Numbered from the stretch's first letter, positions 16,006-25,605 are shown. The stretch is DNA of 64,000 nucleotides from Allobaileyella intestinalis (GCF_009695865.1 NZ_VUNB01000001.1:1-64000); one strand, 5' to 3'. The notes: generated from the sequence alone by a model not told the origin. Translations and numbers: made by a program.

Positions 16006-16629
16006 ATGAAAGATTTGATCAGCCGTAAGGGGAAGCTGTTTGTGATTTCAGGCCCTTCAGGTACGGGCAAGGGAACAGTCTGCAAGAGGATCAAGCAGGA
16101 TATGCACATGGACCTGTCCGTTTCTATGACAACCAGAGAACCCAGGAAAGGCGAGGTAGAGGGAAGAGATTACTTTTTCGTTACGGAAGATGAATTCCTG
16201 GAGAACATTGAACAGGGAAATCTTCTTGAACACGCAGAAGTATATAACCACAGATACGGTACACCGAGAGATGCGGTTATGAAGAAGCTGGCTATGAATC
16301 ACAATGTTCTTCTTGAAATTGACATCCAGGGAGGCCTGCAGGTAAAGAGATCCATGCCTGAGAGCGTGCTCATATTCCTCCTTCCTCCATCTCTGAAGGA
16401 ATTGAGGAAGAGGCTGTCAGGAAGAGGCACAGACGCTCCTGAGGTAGTGGAAGAGAGGCTGTCCAAGGCTTTAAATGAGATCAAACTTCTGGGTGAATAC
16501 GACTACTGCGTAGTGAATGATAATCTGGATGATGCGGTAATGAAGACAGAAAGCATTATAAGGGCAGAGGGCCTGCGGGTTCCTGACAAGATAATGCCTG
16601 TTGTACGCAAATATGAGGAGGAAGAATAA
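16006..16629 (+). CDS. gmk: Guanylate kinase
   Basis: Gmk phosphorylates GMP to GDP with ATP, in the cytoplasm. The P-loop SGPSGTGKGT lies at about residues 15-24; the GMP-binding region has SVSMTTREPRKGEVEGRDYFFV and LEHAEVYNHRYGTPRDAV; the lid includes RLSGRGTDAPEVVEERL. At 207 residues it is full length. AAAGGA precedes the ATG. rpoZ begins directly after the stop codon. Confidence 0.97.
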   Translation: MKDLISRKGKLFVISGPSGTGKGTVCKRIKQDMHMDLSVSMTTREPRKGEVEGRDYFFVTEDEFLENIEQGNLLEHAEVYNHRYGTPRDAVMKKLAMNHNVLLEIDIQGGLQVKRSMPESVLIFLLPPSLKELRKRLSGRGTDAPEVVEERLSKALNEIKLLGEYDYCVVNDNLDDAVMKTESIIRAEGLRVPDKIMPVVRKYEEEE

Positions 16630-16968
16630 ATGTTATTGTACCCATCTATTAACGAGCTGACTGAGAAGGCTGACAGCAAGTACACTCTTGCAATGCTGGC
16701 TGCGAAGAGAGCCAGAGATATTATTGATGGCAAGCCTGTACTCACAGAGCATGAGAAGGAGCGCCCTGTAAGCACAGCTACCTATGAGATCTCAGAAGAC
16801 CTTATTACATACAGGAGAGTTGAGGAAGAAGAGGTCCAGACTGAGCCTGTACATGTGTCTGAAACAGATATTTCTGATGATGAGACAGATGAGGATGAGT
16901 CTGAAGAAGACTCAGATGAAGAATCAGAAGCCGGAGATGAAGAGGCTGAAGATACTGAAGAAGAATAG
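16630..16968 (+). CDS. rpoZ: RNA polymerase omega subunit with long acidic tail
   Basis: Omega promotes assembly of beta' into RNA polymerase. The first 60 residues carry the fold: LLYPSINELTEKADSKYTLA, AAKRARDI and the STATYEISEDLITYR strand. Beyond that, about residues 64-112 form an acidic low-complexity tail dominated by Glu, Asp and Ser. Many Firmicutes omegas end shortly after the core fold, so this tail is an unusual extension, comparable in character to the acidic tail of the delta subunit. The ATG abuts the gmk stop, and GAGGAGGAAG within the gmk end supplies the ribosome binding site. Confidence 0.93.
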   Translation: MLLYPSINELTEKADSKYTLAMLAAKRARDIIDGKPVLTEHEKERPVSTATYEISEDLITYRRVEEEEVQTEPVHVSETDISDDETDEDESEEDSDEESEAGDEEAEDTEEE

Positions 16969-16993
16969 TTTGTTAGCACAATATGGAAACTTT

Positions 16994-17030
16994 AAGGTGG
17001 AGATCATTAGATTTCCACTTTTTGTATAAT
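16994..17030 (+). promoter_or_regulatory. Weak terminator of rpoZ overlapping a -10 box for aroCEK
   Basis: GTGGA pairs with TCCAC with a bulge and runs into TTTTT (to 17023), a weak terminator. TATAAT at 17025-17030, preceded by TG, is a perfect -10 box about 100 bases before aroCEK, but the -35 region is poor. Confidence 0.4.
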
Positions 17031-17130
17031 AGGGTTTAATCAGCAGACAAACAGTTCATGTCCATGGGGATCTGGAGAAAACAATAGAAGCCGGTGAGAA
17101 AGGCTGGGAAATGGACTGGAGGAGAAGGAT

Positions 17131-19641
17131 ATGTCGTCAGTATACGGAGACAATTTCAGAATAGAGATTTTCGGGGAATCTCACAGCAAGGAAATAGGAG
17201 CAGTTATCAGCGGATTTCCGGAAGGAGAGGAGTTCGATCCGGTTGTTCTTCAGAGTTTTATGGACAGGCGGTCCCCTGGAAAGAAAGGGGGTCAGCTGAG
17301 AAGTGCAGCTTCAACAGCCAGAAATGAGAAAGACAAGGTTATTTTCCTTTCAGGTGTTGAAAAGTGCAGCAGTGATGGCACTGATTCAGAAGCTGATTCC
17401 GGCGCAGTAAGGCTCCGCATTACAGGGGAACCCATAAAGGCAGTGATCCGAAACGAGAATACCAGATCAGGGGATTATTCTTCCTTCAAGGGACAGCTCA
17501 GGCCGGGCCATGCAGACCTGGGAGCCTATCTGAAATACGGAACCAGAGGACTCAGGCCGGGAGGGGGGCAGTGGTCCGGGAGGATGACTGCTGCCATGTG
17601 CATTCCTGGAGCCATTGCTATTCAGATCCTTGAAAAAAAGGGAGTGAATATTGAGACAGAGATGAAGGAAATTGGAGGAGCTTCAGATCCGGAAGAAATA
17701 GAAAGAATTCTGGAGGACTGCCGCAGGAATCAGGATTCTGCTGGTGGAATAATCAGCTGCAGAGTGTCTGGTTTTCCAGGAGGCGTGGGAGGAGCCATGT
17801 TCCAGGGCCTTGAGGGAAAAATCTCTCAGGCTGTTTTCGGCGTTCCTGCAGTGAAGGGAATCCAATTCGGCAGAGGTTTTGACAGCGCCAGGATACGGGG
17901 ATCTGAGAACAACGACGAATTTTTTTACGAAAGAGGAAGAATAGTAACCCACACCAACAACCATGGAGGCATTCTGGGAGGAATCTCCACGGGTATGGAT
18001 ATAGTTTTTGACGTTGCCATCAAGCCTATTCCTTCTATCTCCAGACCGCAGAGAACGGTAAATGTCATTTCAGGGAGAAACGAGATGATAGAGATAAAAG
18101 GGCGGCACGATGTGTGTGCAGTGCCAAGGGCCCTGCCGGTTATTGAGGCTGTAACGGCTCTGGCTCTGCTGGACGTTCTCCAGGAGAGGCAGGAGTACGC
18201 ACTGCTGGGAAATCCGGTGAGCCACAGCCTGTCTCCAGTGCTTCACAGTTTTCTCGGAAGCTACGGATACAGCAGCCTGTGTCTGGAAGAAGGAGATCTG
18301 GAAAGGGTCATCAGGAATCCAAAGTATAAAGGTTTCAATGTTACAAGTCCATACAAGAGGACTGTTATTAATTACTTAGATGAGCTTTCTCCAGAAGCCG
18401 GCAAACTTCAGGCGGTGAACACGATTTTGAGAACCAGAGAGGGCAAGCTCATTGGGTATAACACAGATGTGGCCGGACACAAGATGAACCTGGAAAACAC
18501 AGGCGTTCCTGTAAAGGGCAGTAAGGTCCTTGTGCTGGGAACAGGAGGAGCCTCGGCGGCAGTGGCCGAGAGCCTTAAACAACTGAAGGCAGCACAGGTG
18601 TTTATGGTTTCCAGAAACCCTTCCGGGAAAAAAGCACCGGAGGACGGGCCAGAAACCCGATTTTCCATGATCGGATATGAGGATATCAGGAATCACCTGG
18701 ATGTAAACATCATAATCAATGGAACTCCGGCAGGAATGGGTGACAAAAGGGACAAGTCACCTATGGAGGGTTACGGGAATTTCAGGGAATTCAAGAACCT
18801 GGACCTGGCAGAGGACCTGATATACGATCCGGCCAGAACTAAATTCATTCAAGAGGCGGAGAAAGCAGGAATCAGGACGGTTAACGGACTGGACATGCTC
18901 ATTGGACAGGCTGTGGAAAGCAGCAGAATCTGGGCCCGGGAGTGGGGAGATCCCCATGACATCCGCCTGAATGACAGAGAATATCTGAAGCGCATAAGAA
19001 CAGAGCTGAGAAGAAACCAGATGAATCTTGTGCTGGTGGGAATGCCTGGCAGCGGAAAATCCACTATTGCCAAGCGCATAGCAAAAATCACCGGGAGAGA
19101 GCTGGTTGACACAGATCTGGTAATCAAGGAAAAAACAGGAAACCGTCCGGCGGCCATAATCAGCGACCCGGCCCGGGGAGAGAAGGTGCTGCGGGAGATT
19201 GAGACAGAAACCATAAAGGAAGTTTGTGCGGGCAGAGGAAAAGTTATTGCCACCGGCGGCGGCTCGGTGCTTAAGCCTGAGAACAGAATGTGGCTCAGGG
19301 CAAACAGTGTGGTTATATATATAAGCAGGCCGCTGTCCATGCTTTCTGTAAAGAACAGGCCTTTAAGCCAGGGCAAGGGCGTGGAAAAACTCCTTCACGA
19401 AAGGGGCTGGATATACGAAAAAACTGCGGATATAAAGATACATAACGGCCATTTTTTCGGAGCCGGCGAGGACAAGGAGAACCGGGGCAAGAGAAGAAAC
19501 GGCAGGAACAGAAATGAAAAGGGAAAGGGTTTCGTCAGAAATTCCTACAACAGAGATATTAATTCCTTTGCCCGTTACGTTGTGAGGAGGTTCGATCAGT
19601 TCATCGAGGAAGGGGAACAGAATGAAGATACTGATAATTAA
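17131..19641 (+). CDS. Trifunctional chorismate synthase / shikimate dehydrogenase / shikimate kinase
   Basis: One 836-residue polypeptide holds three shikimate pathway enzymes. Residues 1-352: chorismate synthase (AroC), with FGESHSKEIGAVISGFPEG, LRPGHADLGAYLKYGTRG and THTNNHGGILGGISTGMD. Residues 356-618: shikimate dehydrogenase (AroE), with GNPVSHSLSPVLHS, GFNVTSPYKRTVINYLDE (catalytic Lys), GYNTDVAGH, LGTGGASAAVAES and VNGLDMLIGQAV. Residues 631-780: shikimate kinase (AroK), with GMPGSGKST at 637-645, ELVDTDLVI, ATGGGSVL and NRPLSQG. The last 55 residues are basic and unmatched. All key motifs are intact, so each domain should be active. GGAGAAGGAT precedes the ATG. aroQ overlaps the 3' end. 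A sequencing artefact is unlikely because the frame is continuous through both junctions. Confidence 0.95.
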   Translation: MSSVYGDNFRIEIFGESHSKEIGAVISGFPEGEEFDPVVLQSFMDRRSPGKKGGQLRSAASTARNEKDKVIFLSGVEKCSSDGTDSEADSGAVRLRITGEPIKAVIRNENTRSGDYSSFKGQLRPGHADLGAYLKYGTRGLRPGGGQWSGRMTAAMCIPGAIAIQILEKKGVNIETEMKEIGGASDPEEIERILEDCRRNQDSAGGIISCRVSGFPGGVGGAMFQGLEGKISQAVFGVPAVKGIQFGRGFDSARIRGSENNDEFFYERGRIVTHTNNHGGILGGISTGMDIVFDVAIKPIPSISRPQRTVNVISGRNEMIEIKGRHDVCAVPRALPVIEAVTALALLDVLQERQEYALLGNPVSHSLSPVLHSFLGSYGYSSLCLEEGDLERVIRNPKYKGFNVTSPYKRTVINYLDELSPEAGKLQAVNTILRTREGKLIGYNTDVAGHKMNLENTGVPVKGSKVLVLGTGGASAAVAESLKQLKAAQVFMVSRNPSGKKAPEDGPETRFSMIGYEDIRNHLDVNIIINGTPAGMGDKRDKSPMEGYGNFREFKNLDLAEDLIYDPARTKFIQEAEKAGIRTVNGLDMLIGQAVESSRIWAREWGDPHDIRLNDREYLKRIRTELRRNQMNLVLVGMPGSGKSTIAKRIAKITGRELVDTDLVIKEKTGNRPAAIISDPARGEKVLREIETETIKEVCAGRGKVIATGGGSVLKPENRMWLRANSVVIYISRPLSMLSVKNRPLSQGKGVEKLLHERGWIYEKTADIKIHNGHFFGAGEDKENRGKRRNGRNRNEKGKGFVRNSYNRDINSFARYVVRRFDQFIEEGEQNEDTDN

Positions 19642-20059
19642 CGGTCCGAACATGAACATGCTGGGAATAAGAGAGCCCCAGATCTACGGAAAGGACACCT
19701 ATGAAGATCTCGTAGATTTTATAAGAAATGAAAAAGGAGAGGGAAACCAGCTGGAATTTTTCCAGTCCAATCACGAAGGAGACCTGGTGGACCGCATTCA
19801 GCAGGCGTATTTTGACGGTGTAGATGGAATCGTAATCAATCCTGCTGCCTACACCCACACAAGTGTGGCCATAGCTGATGCAGTAAAGGCTGTGGGCATT
19901 CCCACTGTTGAAGTACACATATCAGATCCCGACTCCAGAGAAGAGTTCAGAAAAATCTCCTACATAAGAAAAGCCTCCCTGGCCACAGTGGCCGGAAGAG
20001 GCTTTCAGGGATATATCGATGCTATTGAAATTCTTGAAAAGTCTGGAGAAACCCGGTAA
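19622..20059 (+). CDS. aroQ: 3-dehydroquinate dehydratase, type II
   Basis: AroQ dehydrates 3-dehydroquinate to 3-dehydroshikimate, the step directly before the AroE domain encoded upstream. The 145 residues carry MKILIINGPNMNMLGIREP, the catalytic Tyr in IYGKDTYEDL, VINPAAYTHTSVAIADA and VEVHISDPDSREEFR with the catalytic His. The ATG overlaps the end of aroCEK by 20 bases, and AGGAAGGGG lies just upstream, so translation is probably coupled. Together the two genes supply pathway steps 3, 4, 5 and 7; aroA and aroB are not in the window. Confidence 0.96.
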   Translation: MKILIINGPNMNMLGIREPQIYGKDTYEDLVDFIRNEKGEGNQLEFFQSNHEGDLVDRIQQAYFDGVDGIVINPAAYTHTSVAIADAVKAVGIPTVEVHISDPDSREEFRKISYIRKASLATVAGRGFQGYIDAIEILEKSGETR

Positions 20060-20086
20060 GACAGGGAAAGAAGAAGATCATGAATA

Positions 20087-21604
20087 TTAAACCAGCACTT
20101 TTCCCGTCATTCCAGCAGGAACTTCCAGTCCCATGAGAGTGAGGAGGGTAGGTGCTATATCAGCAAGTTTGCCGGTGTCCGATGTAAAGGATACCGGCTC
20201 TTTGCATATGTGGCAAAGAGGTACAGGAGACAGGCTGTGTTTTGTTACGACGTTTCCTTCGCCGTCGATCATAATGTCCGCATTGCCGTGATCTGCCGTA
20301 AGGAGAACCTGGCCGTCTTTTGCAAGAATCTCATCAACAAGCTGAGGCACAAGGCTGTCCAGCGTCTCTATGGCCTTTACTGCGGCCTGGAAAACTCCTG
20401 TATGTCCAACCATATCTGCATTGGCGAAGTTGAGAATAATCAGGTCGTATTTGTCAGATCTGATAGCCTCAAGAGCTTTTTCAGTTACCTCAGGGGCGCT
20501 CATTTCAGGCTGCAGATCGTAGGTGGCCACCTTTGGGGAAGGCACCAGAATTCTGTCTTCTCCCGGATAGGGCTTCTCAAGTCCTCCGTTAAGGAAGAAG
20601 GTTACATGAGCGTATTTCTCTGTTTCGGCAATGTGGAGCTGCCTGAGTCCCAGCTTTGAGATGGTCTCAGCCAGTGTAGGTTCTACAACTTCAGGAGGAT
20701 ATGCGATCTGTACATTGGTGAGAGTTTCGTCGTACTGGGCCATGCATACGAACACCAGGTTTTCCGGCAGACTTCTGCGGTTGAATCCCTGGAAATCCGC
20801 ATCTGTAAGGGCTCTTGTCAGCTCTCTGGCCCTGTCAGGACGATAGTTAAAGAAGATAACAGAATCTCCGTCTCTCACCGGTTCCGGGGTGACCACTACA
20901 GGTACTACGAATTCGTCAGATACGTCGTCGGCGTAGCTGTTTTCCAGAGCCGTCTGCCAGTTTTCTGCCTTAGGACCTTCAGAGAGCACCAGGGCATCAT
21001 AGGCTTTCTCAAGTCTTTCCCACCTCTTGTCTCTGTCCATAGCATAGAAACGTCCTGAAATAACGCCTATGCGTCCCAGACCAGTTTCTTCCATGTGCTT
21101 CTCAAGTTTCTCAAAATAACCGGCAGCACTTCTTGGCGGCACATCTCTTCCGTCCAGCCAGCAGTGGACTACCACATCACTAACGTTGTTAACCTTTGCC
21201 ATGTCCAGAAGGGCCAGCAGGTGGTCAATGTGACTGTGCACTCCTCCATCAGAGAGAAGACCCATGAGATGAAGGGTGGTGTTGTTTTCTGCAGCATTCT
21301 TCATGGCCCTGAGAAGAGCAGGATTTTCGAAGAAATCTCCATCTTTCACAGCCTTTGTTATCTTCGGGAGATCCTGAAGAACTACCTGACCACCTCCGAT
21401 GTTAAGGTGGCCTACTTCGGAATTGCCCATCTGGCCATCTGGAAGGCCTACAGCCTCACCGCTGGCCTGCAGTGTAATAAGTGGATAAGTTTTAAAAATC
21501 TTGTCCAGATTCGGTGTGCTGGCTGCAGCAATGGCGTTGCCCTGAGCTTCTTCTCTCCAGCCAAATCCGTCAAGAATCATAAGCATACTTGGTCTGTGTT
21601 TCAT
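20087..21604 (-). CDS. gpmI: 2,3-bisphosphoglycerate-independent phosphoglycerate mutase
   Basis: GpmI interconverts 3- and 2-phosphoglycerate in glycolysis and gluconeogenesis and needs two Mn2+ ions. The 505-residue protein opens with MKHRPSMLMILDGFGWREE and has the phosphoserine motif GQMGNSEVGHLNIG, HCWLDGRDVPPRS, and the metal ligands in LLTADHGNAD and TKHSLSPVPL. The frame is open to 21646, but the ATG ending at 21604 has GGAGG five bases upstream and matches the family start. It stands alone, convergent with aroQ. A TATAAT box on the minus strand at 21693-21688 may be its -10 element, with a weak -35. Confidence 0.95.
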   Translation of the reverse strand: MKHRPSMLMILDGFGWREEAQGNAIAAASTPNLDKIFKTYPLITLQASGEAVGLPDGQMGNSEVGHLNIGGGQVVLQDLPKITKAVKDGDFFENPALLRAMKNAAENNTTLHLMGLLSDGGVHSHIDHLLALLDMAKVNNVSDVVVHCWLDGRDVPPRSAAGYFEKLEKHMEETGLGRIGVISGRFYAMDRDKRWERLEKAYDALVLSEGPKAENWQTALENSYADDVSDEFVVPVVVTPEPVRDGDSVIFFNYRPDRARELTRALTDADFQGFNRRSLPENLVFVCMAQYDETLTNVQIAYPPEVVEPTLAETISKLGLRQLHIAETEKYAHVTFFLNGGLEKPYPGEDRILVPSPKVATYDLQPEMSAPEVTEKALEAIRSDKYDLIILNFANADMVGHTGVFQAAVKAIETLDSLVPQLVDEILAKDGQVLLTADHGNADIMIDGEGNVVTKHSLSPVPLCHICKEPVSFTSDTGKLADIAPTLLTLMGLEVPAGMTGKVLV

Positions 21605-21687
21605 AATAACCTCCGGATATACAGGAATCATGAACAGCGGCAACAATCGCCATCTGACATTCCCTTTCCTTTCCTCGTTACCTGTGC

Positions 21688-21716
21688 ATTATAACAAAAT
21701 TTTTTTCACTTAAAAA
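21688..21716 (-). promoter_or_regulatory. Possible promoter for gpmI
   Basis: On the minus strand TATAAT (21693-21688) is a perfect -10 box inside TTGTTATAATG. The region 17 bases upstream is T-rich with no clear TTGACA, so only the -10 is convincing. Confidence 0.4.
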
Positions 21717-21834
21717 CCTTACATATTGCCAGTTCCCGGAGCGGTCTCTGACCGGGGCAGGCTGGGGCCGTGCATTTCATCTGGTGCTGTAGTAGAATCA
21801 GAACAGTATTTTTAGATGGGAGCCGGGAGGAAAT

Positions 21835-24800
21835 ATGGCTGGAATCAAGTTTACGGAAGAACAGCAGAAAGCGATAGATACTGTTGATAAAAGCGTTCTG
21901 GTGTCTGCAGCTGCAGGATCGGGAAAGACGGCGGTCCTGGTGCAGAGGATCATAGGAATGATTCTTTCAGGTCTGGCAGATGTAGACCAGATGGTGGTGG
22001 TTACCTTTACTAATGCTGCAGCTGCGGAGATGAAACTGAAGCTGATCAAGGCTATCAGAAAGGAAATGGCCTCTTCGGGAGATAAGAGCAGGCGGAGAGC
22101 TCTGGGACGCCAGCTGGACATCATGTACAAGGCTAATATTTCCACCTTTCATGGTTTTGCCCTGAGAATAATCAAGGAGTATTTCTACAAGACTGACATG
22201 GAGCCGGGATTTTCCATTATCGACGACACCAGGAATACCCTGCTGCAGATGGAAACCATGGAACAGCTGTTTGAGGACTGTTTCGAAGATGATCACCTGA
22301 TACCAGGGGGATCTTTCCGTGATTTCATGGATCATTACAGTGAAGAGCGGAAAGAGGACAGCATCAGAGATGAATTGATAAGCACCTACGGCAAGCTGAG
22401 AGCCATGCCGGATTACTTTGCATGGGCAGAGGAAAGAGCCGGAGATCTGGGGGATAAGGGATCAGTCCAGAATTCTCCGGTATATGGCAGAATGTGTGAA
22501 TCAGTTATAAAACGCATCAGAGATGCTGAGGAAATCTGCCAGGAAACCATCAGATTCCTTGAGGATTCGGGCTGTGCCGCCATGGCTGTGAAACTCAGGC
22601 CGGACCTGGAGGAAATCCAGAACATCAGGGAAATGGCGGTCAGCAGCGGTGTCGACGAGGACCTGCTGGCGTGGCTGAAGAAACCATCATTTGTCAGGCT
22701 CACCTGCACGAAAAAGGAGGCAGGGGAGAAGGAAATATACGATGAGATCAAGGAAGAGGTTAAGGAAAGAAGGGGAATATACAAGGACGAACTGAAGGGA
22801 ATCCCCTGGGATTTTGCACCTGAAGGGCTGGAGAAGGCTTTTTCAGAGATGTACGATACGGAAAAATACCTGAGATATTATATTTCCCTTTTGAAGGAGT
22901 TCGAGAAAAGGTATTCAGCTGGCAAGAAAGAGCTCAATGCAGTGGATTTCAGCGATATTGAGCACATGGCTATCGCCATCCTCCGTGATGATGAAATCGC
23001 CGGAGAACTGCGGGAAAGATACAAGTATTTTTTCATAGACGAATACCAGGACACCAACTATATTCAGGAAGCCCTTATATCCCGGATCTCCAGGAAGGAC
23101 AATGTCTTCAAGGTGGGGGATGTGAAACAGAGCATCTACAGATTCCGCCAGGCCGAGCCGGGTATTTTTATCCGCACCATGGAGGAATACAGGGCTCCAG
23201 AAAACAAAGACGCTCTGTCCATATCCCTGAACAGCAATTTCCGCAGCAGCAATTCAACTGTAAGATACATAAATGATATTTTCCGGGAGATAATGCCTGG
23301 CTACGATGAAAATGCCATCCTCCGTCACGGCAGGAAGGACGATGAGTCTATGGATCTTGTTCCGGAAGTAGACATTCTGGTCAGGGACGGAGGAGAGGCT
23401 GATGAGTCTGGTGACAGCCAGGAAAATCTCATTTCTCTGGCTGGAGCTGGCGGAGGCAGTGAGCCTGGAGACGCTGAAACAGAAGGAGAGGGAGAAGATC
23501 AGCAGTCCCTGTCCGATGTAGATGCTGAGGCCAGGTTCGTGGCCAAGAAGGCCCGTTCCATTATAGGAACACCTTTTTATGACGGCAGCATAGGAAAAAT
23601 AAGAAAGGCCACTCCAAGGGACATTGTAGTTCTCCTGAGAAGCACCAAACGGAAGGCGGACAGCTACTATAAAGCCATGCAGGACGAAGAGGTTCCGGCA
23701 TACGTAAATGATGATTCGGGATACTTTGATACCATTGAAATAGGAATAGCCCTTTCCCTGCTTCAGATAATAGAGAATACCAGAAGAGATATTCCTCTGA
23801 TTTCGGTTCTCCATTCTGCCGTGTTCGGCTTCACTGCCCAAGAGCTGGCAGAGATAAGAGCCTCCGCCTCAGAACATAAGGCAGTGGAAAAAAGCAAGCC
23901 TTTCTATTTGGCATTCTTCTGGTACAGGGACAAGGGAGATGACCTTGAGCTGAGGGAAAAATGCGCCCGGGCTTCTGAGAAGATAAGCCAGTGGCAGGAG
24001 CAGGCAGTTTCAATGGAGCTGGAGGAGCTGGTGTGGCACGTAATGGTGGACTCCGGGCTCTACATGCTTTCCGGCGCAATGTACGGCGGCACCCAGAAAC
24101 AGGCAAATATCAGGGCTCTGGCCGACAAGGCCCTTGAATACAGGCAGGGGGGCGTAGGATCCTTAAGCAGCTTCATCAGCTATCTTGAGCTCATGAAAAA
24201 CAAGAAGGAGATAAAAACCGGCCAGGCCATGACAGCAGGGGAGGACGACGACCTGGTGCGGATCATGACCATCCACAAGAGCAAGGGCCTGGAGTTCCCC
24301 TTTGTAATAGTGGCAGGCCTCGGGGCCAGAAGGCAGAAACCAAAGCTGAACAAAGGCGTCCACATGGATGCGGAGGAGGGAATAGGCATAACCTTCTCTG
24401 ACAGGGAAAAAGGATATTACAGACCTACCATCCTCCAGCAGCTTATTTACGAGAAAATGAAAGAAGATGAGTATCAGGAGGATATCCGTGTTCTGTATGT
24501 GGCCTTCACAAGAGCCAGGGAACAGCTGATCCTTGTGGGAACCGTCAAGAATGAAGAAAAGCTGGAAGGAGGTCTGGCAGGGGACAGCACATACCTGGAC
24601 ATCCTTCACAACGTGCTGAAAACTCCCCACAACACATTCTACATCAGGCCGGCAGATATCAGCCCGGCAGAAGGAGGAAGAAGCTTTTTCACCAGCTTTA
24701 TGGCAGACCACAGCAAAATGGCCTCAATCCGGGATAGCCAGGGATATGGAGAGGTTGCCAGAAGACTGGAATTCACCTATCCATATGAAAAAGATTTCAT

Positions 24801-25542
24801 CCTGCCTGCCAAGTATTCCGTCAGCCGCCTCCGCAAAGAGAGCCTTGATGAAGGAAAAAGAGATCTTCTGATGGACGGAGCCATGGGGGCAGGCCAGGGG
24901 CCTGAGGAATTTTCTTCTCAATCTGAATCCGAAATTGAAACCAGTGAAGGAAAAGAGAGACCATATATTGCCCTGAAACATTTTCTGGAGAAAAAACAGG
25001 TTTCTGCTGCAGATAAGGGAACGGCTTATCATCGGATAATGGAATATGCAGACTTTGCCAGAGCCGCAGATGAAATTTCTGCCGGATCTACAGCATACAT
25101 TGACACCATGGCAGAAGACCTGGTATCCAAGAAGGCCGTTGATGAAGATGTGTTCAAGGCCCTTGATATGAACCGGATCTATGATTTCTTCAGGTCTGAC
25201 CTGGGAAAGAGGGCAGGGGAAGCATCCAGGGCAGGCCTGCTGGAGAAGGAAAAACCCTTTACCCTGACCATGGAAAGAGAGGGAAGATCCATGATGGTCC
25301 AGGGTATAATAGACTGCTGCTTCAGAGAGGGAGATGAAATGATCCTCATTGATTACAAGAGCAGCAGAATCAGGGAAAATGCCGATCCGGAGGCTGAGAA
25401 AGACAGAATACGAAAGGAATACCAGGTTCAGCTGGATATTTACAAAGAAGCCCTTGAGGCAGCCAGACCTTTCCCGGTAAGTGAAATGTATATCTACCTC
25501 TTTCAGACAGGAGAGGCGATTCAAATGGACAGGACCCGTTAA
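21835..25542 (+). CDS. addA: ATP-dependent helicase/nuclease subunit AddA
   Basis: AddA is the helicase-nuclease subunit of AddAB, which resects double-strand breaks up to a Chi site. The 1235 residues show Walker A SAAAGSGKTAVL (about 24-35), FFIDEYQDTNYIQ, VKQSIYRFRQAEPGIF, MTIHKSKGLEFPFVIVAG, RVLYVAFTRAREQLILVG and a C-terminal RecB-like nuclease with GIIDCCF, LIDYKSSRI and YQVQLDIYKEAL. A low-complexity acidic insertion (about residues 520-565) lies between helicase motifs. The partner addB, usually just upstream, is not in the window. Start: ATG at 21835 after GGGAGGAAAT. A bidirectional terminator follows. Confidence 0.95.
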   Translation: MAGIKFTEEQQKAIDTVDKSVLVSAAAGSGKTAVLVQRIIGMILSGLADVDQMVVVTFTNAAAAEMKLKLIKAIRKEMASSGDKSRRRALGRQLDIMYKANISTFHGFALRIIKEYFYKTDMEPGFSIIDDTRNTLLQMETMEQLFEDCFEDDHLIPGGSFRDFMDHYSEERKEDSIRDELISTYGKLRAMPDYFAWAEERAGDLGDKGSVQNSPVYGRMCESVIKRIRDAEEICQETIRFLEDSGCAAMAVKLRPDLEEIQNIREMAVSSGVDEDLLAWLKKPSFVRLTCTKKEAGEKEIYDEIKEEVKERRGIYKDELKGIPWDFAPEGLEKAFSEMYDTEKYLRYYISLLKEFEKRYSAGKKELNAVDFSDIEHMAIAILRDDEIAGELRERYKYFFIDEYQDTNYIQEALISRISRKDNVFKVGDVKQSIYRFRQAEPGIFIRTMEEYRAPENKDALSISLNSNFRSSNSTVRYINDIFREIMPGYDENAILRHGRKDDESMDLVPEVDILVRDGGEADESGDSQENLISLAGAGGGSEPGDAETEGEGEDQQSLSDVDAEARFVAKKARSIIGTPFYDGSIGKIRKATPRDIVVLLRSTKRKADSYYKAMQDEEVPAYVNDDSGYFDTIEIGIALSLLQIIENTRRDIPLISVLHSAVFGFTAQELAEIRASASEHKAVEKSKPFYLAFFWYRDKGDDLELREKCARASEKISQWQEQAVSMELEELVWHVMVDSGLYMLSGAMYGGTQKQANIRALADKALEYRQGGVGSLSSFISYLELMKNKKEIKTGQAMTAGEDDDLVRIMTIHKSKGLEFPFVIVAGLGARRQKPKLNKGVHMDAEEGIGITFSDREKGYYRPTILQQLIYEKMKEDEYQEDIRVLYVAFTRAREQLILVGTVKNEEKLEGGLAGDSTYLDILHNVLKTPHNTFYIRPADISPAEGGRSFFTSFMADHSKMASIRDSQGYGEVARRLEFTYPYEKDFILPAKYSVSRLRKESLDEGKRDLLMDGAMGAGQGPEEFSSQSESEIETSEGKERPYIALKHFLEKKQVSAADKGTAYHRIMEYADFARAADEISAGSTAYIDTMAEDLVSKKAVDEDVFKALDMNRIYDFFRSDLGKRAGEASRAGLLEKEKPFTLTMEREGRSMMVQGIIDCCFREGDEMILIDYKSSRIRENADPEAEKDRIRKEYQVQLDIYKEALEAARPFPVSEMYIYLFQTGEAIQMDRTR

Positions 25543-25605
25543 CCATAATGCTGCAAACATAATTAGATGTCCCATCAGCCTGCTTCCACTAAAAATTTAC
25601 ACTAA

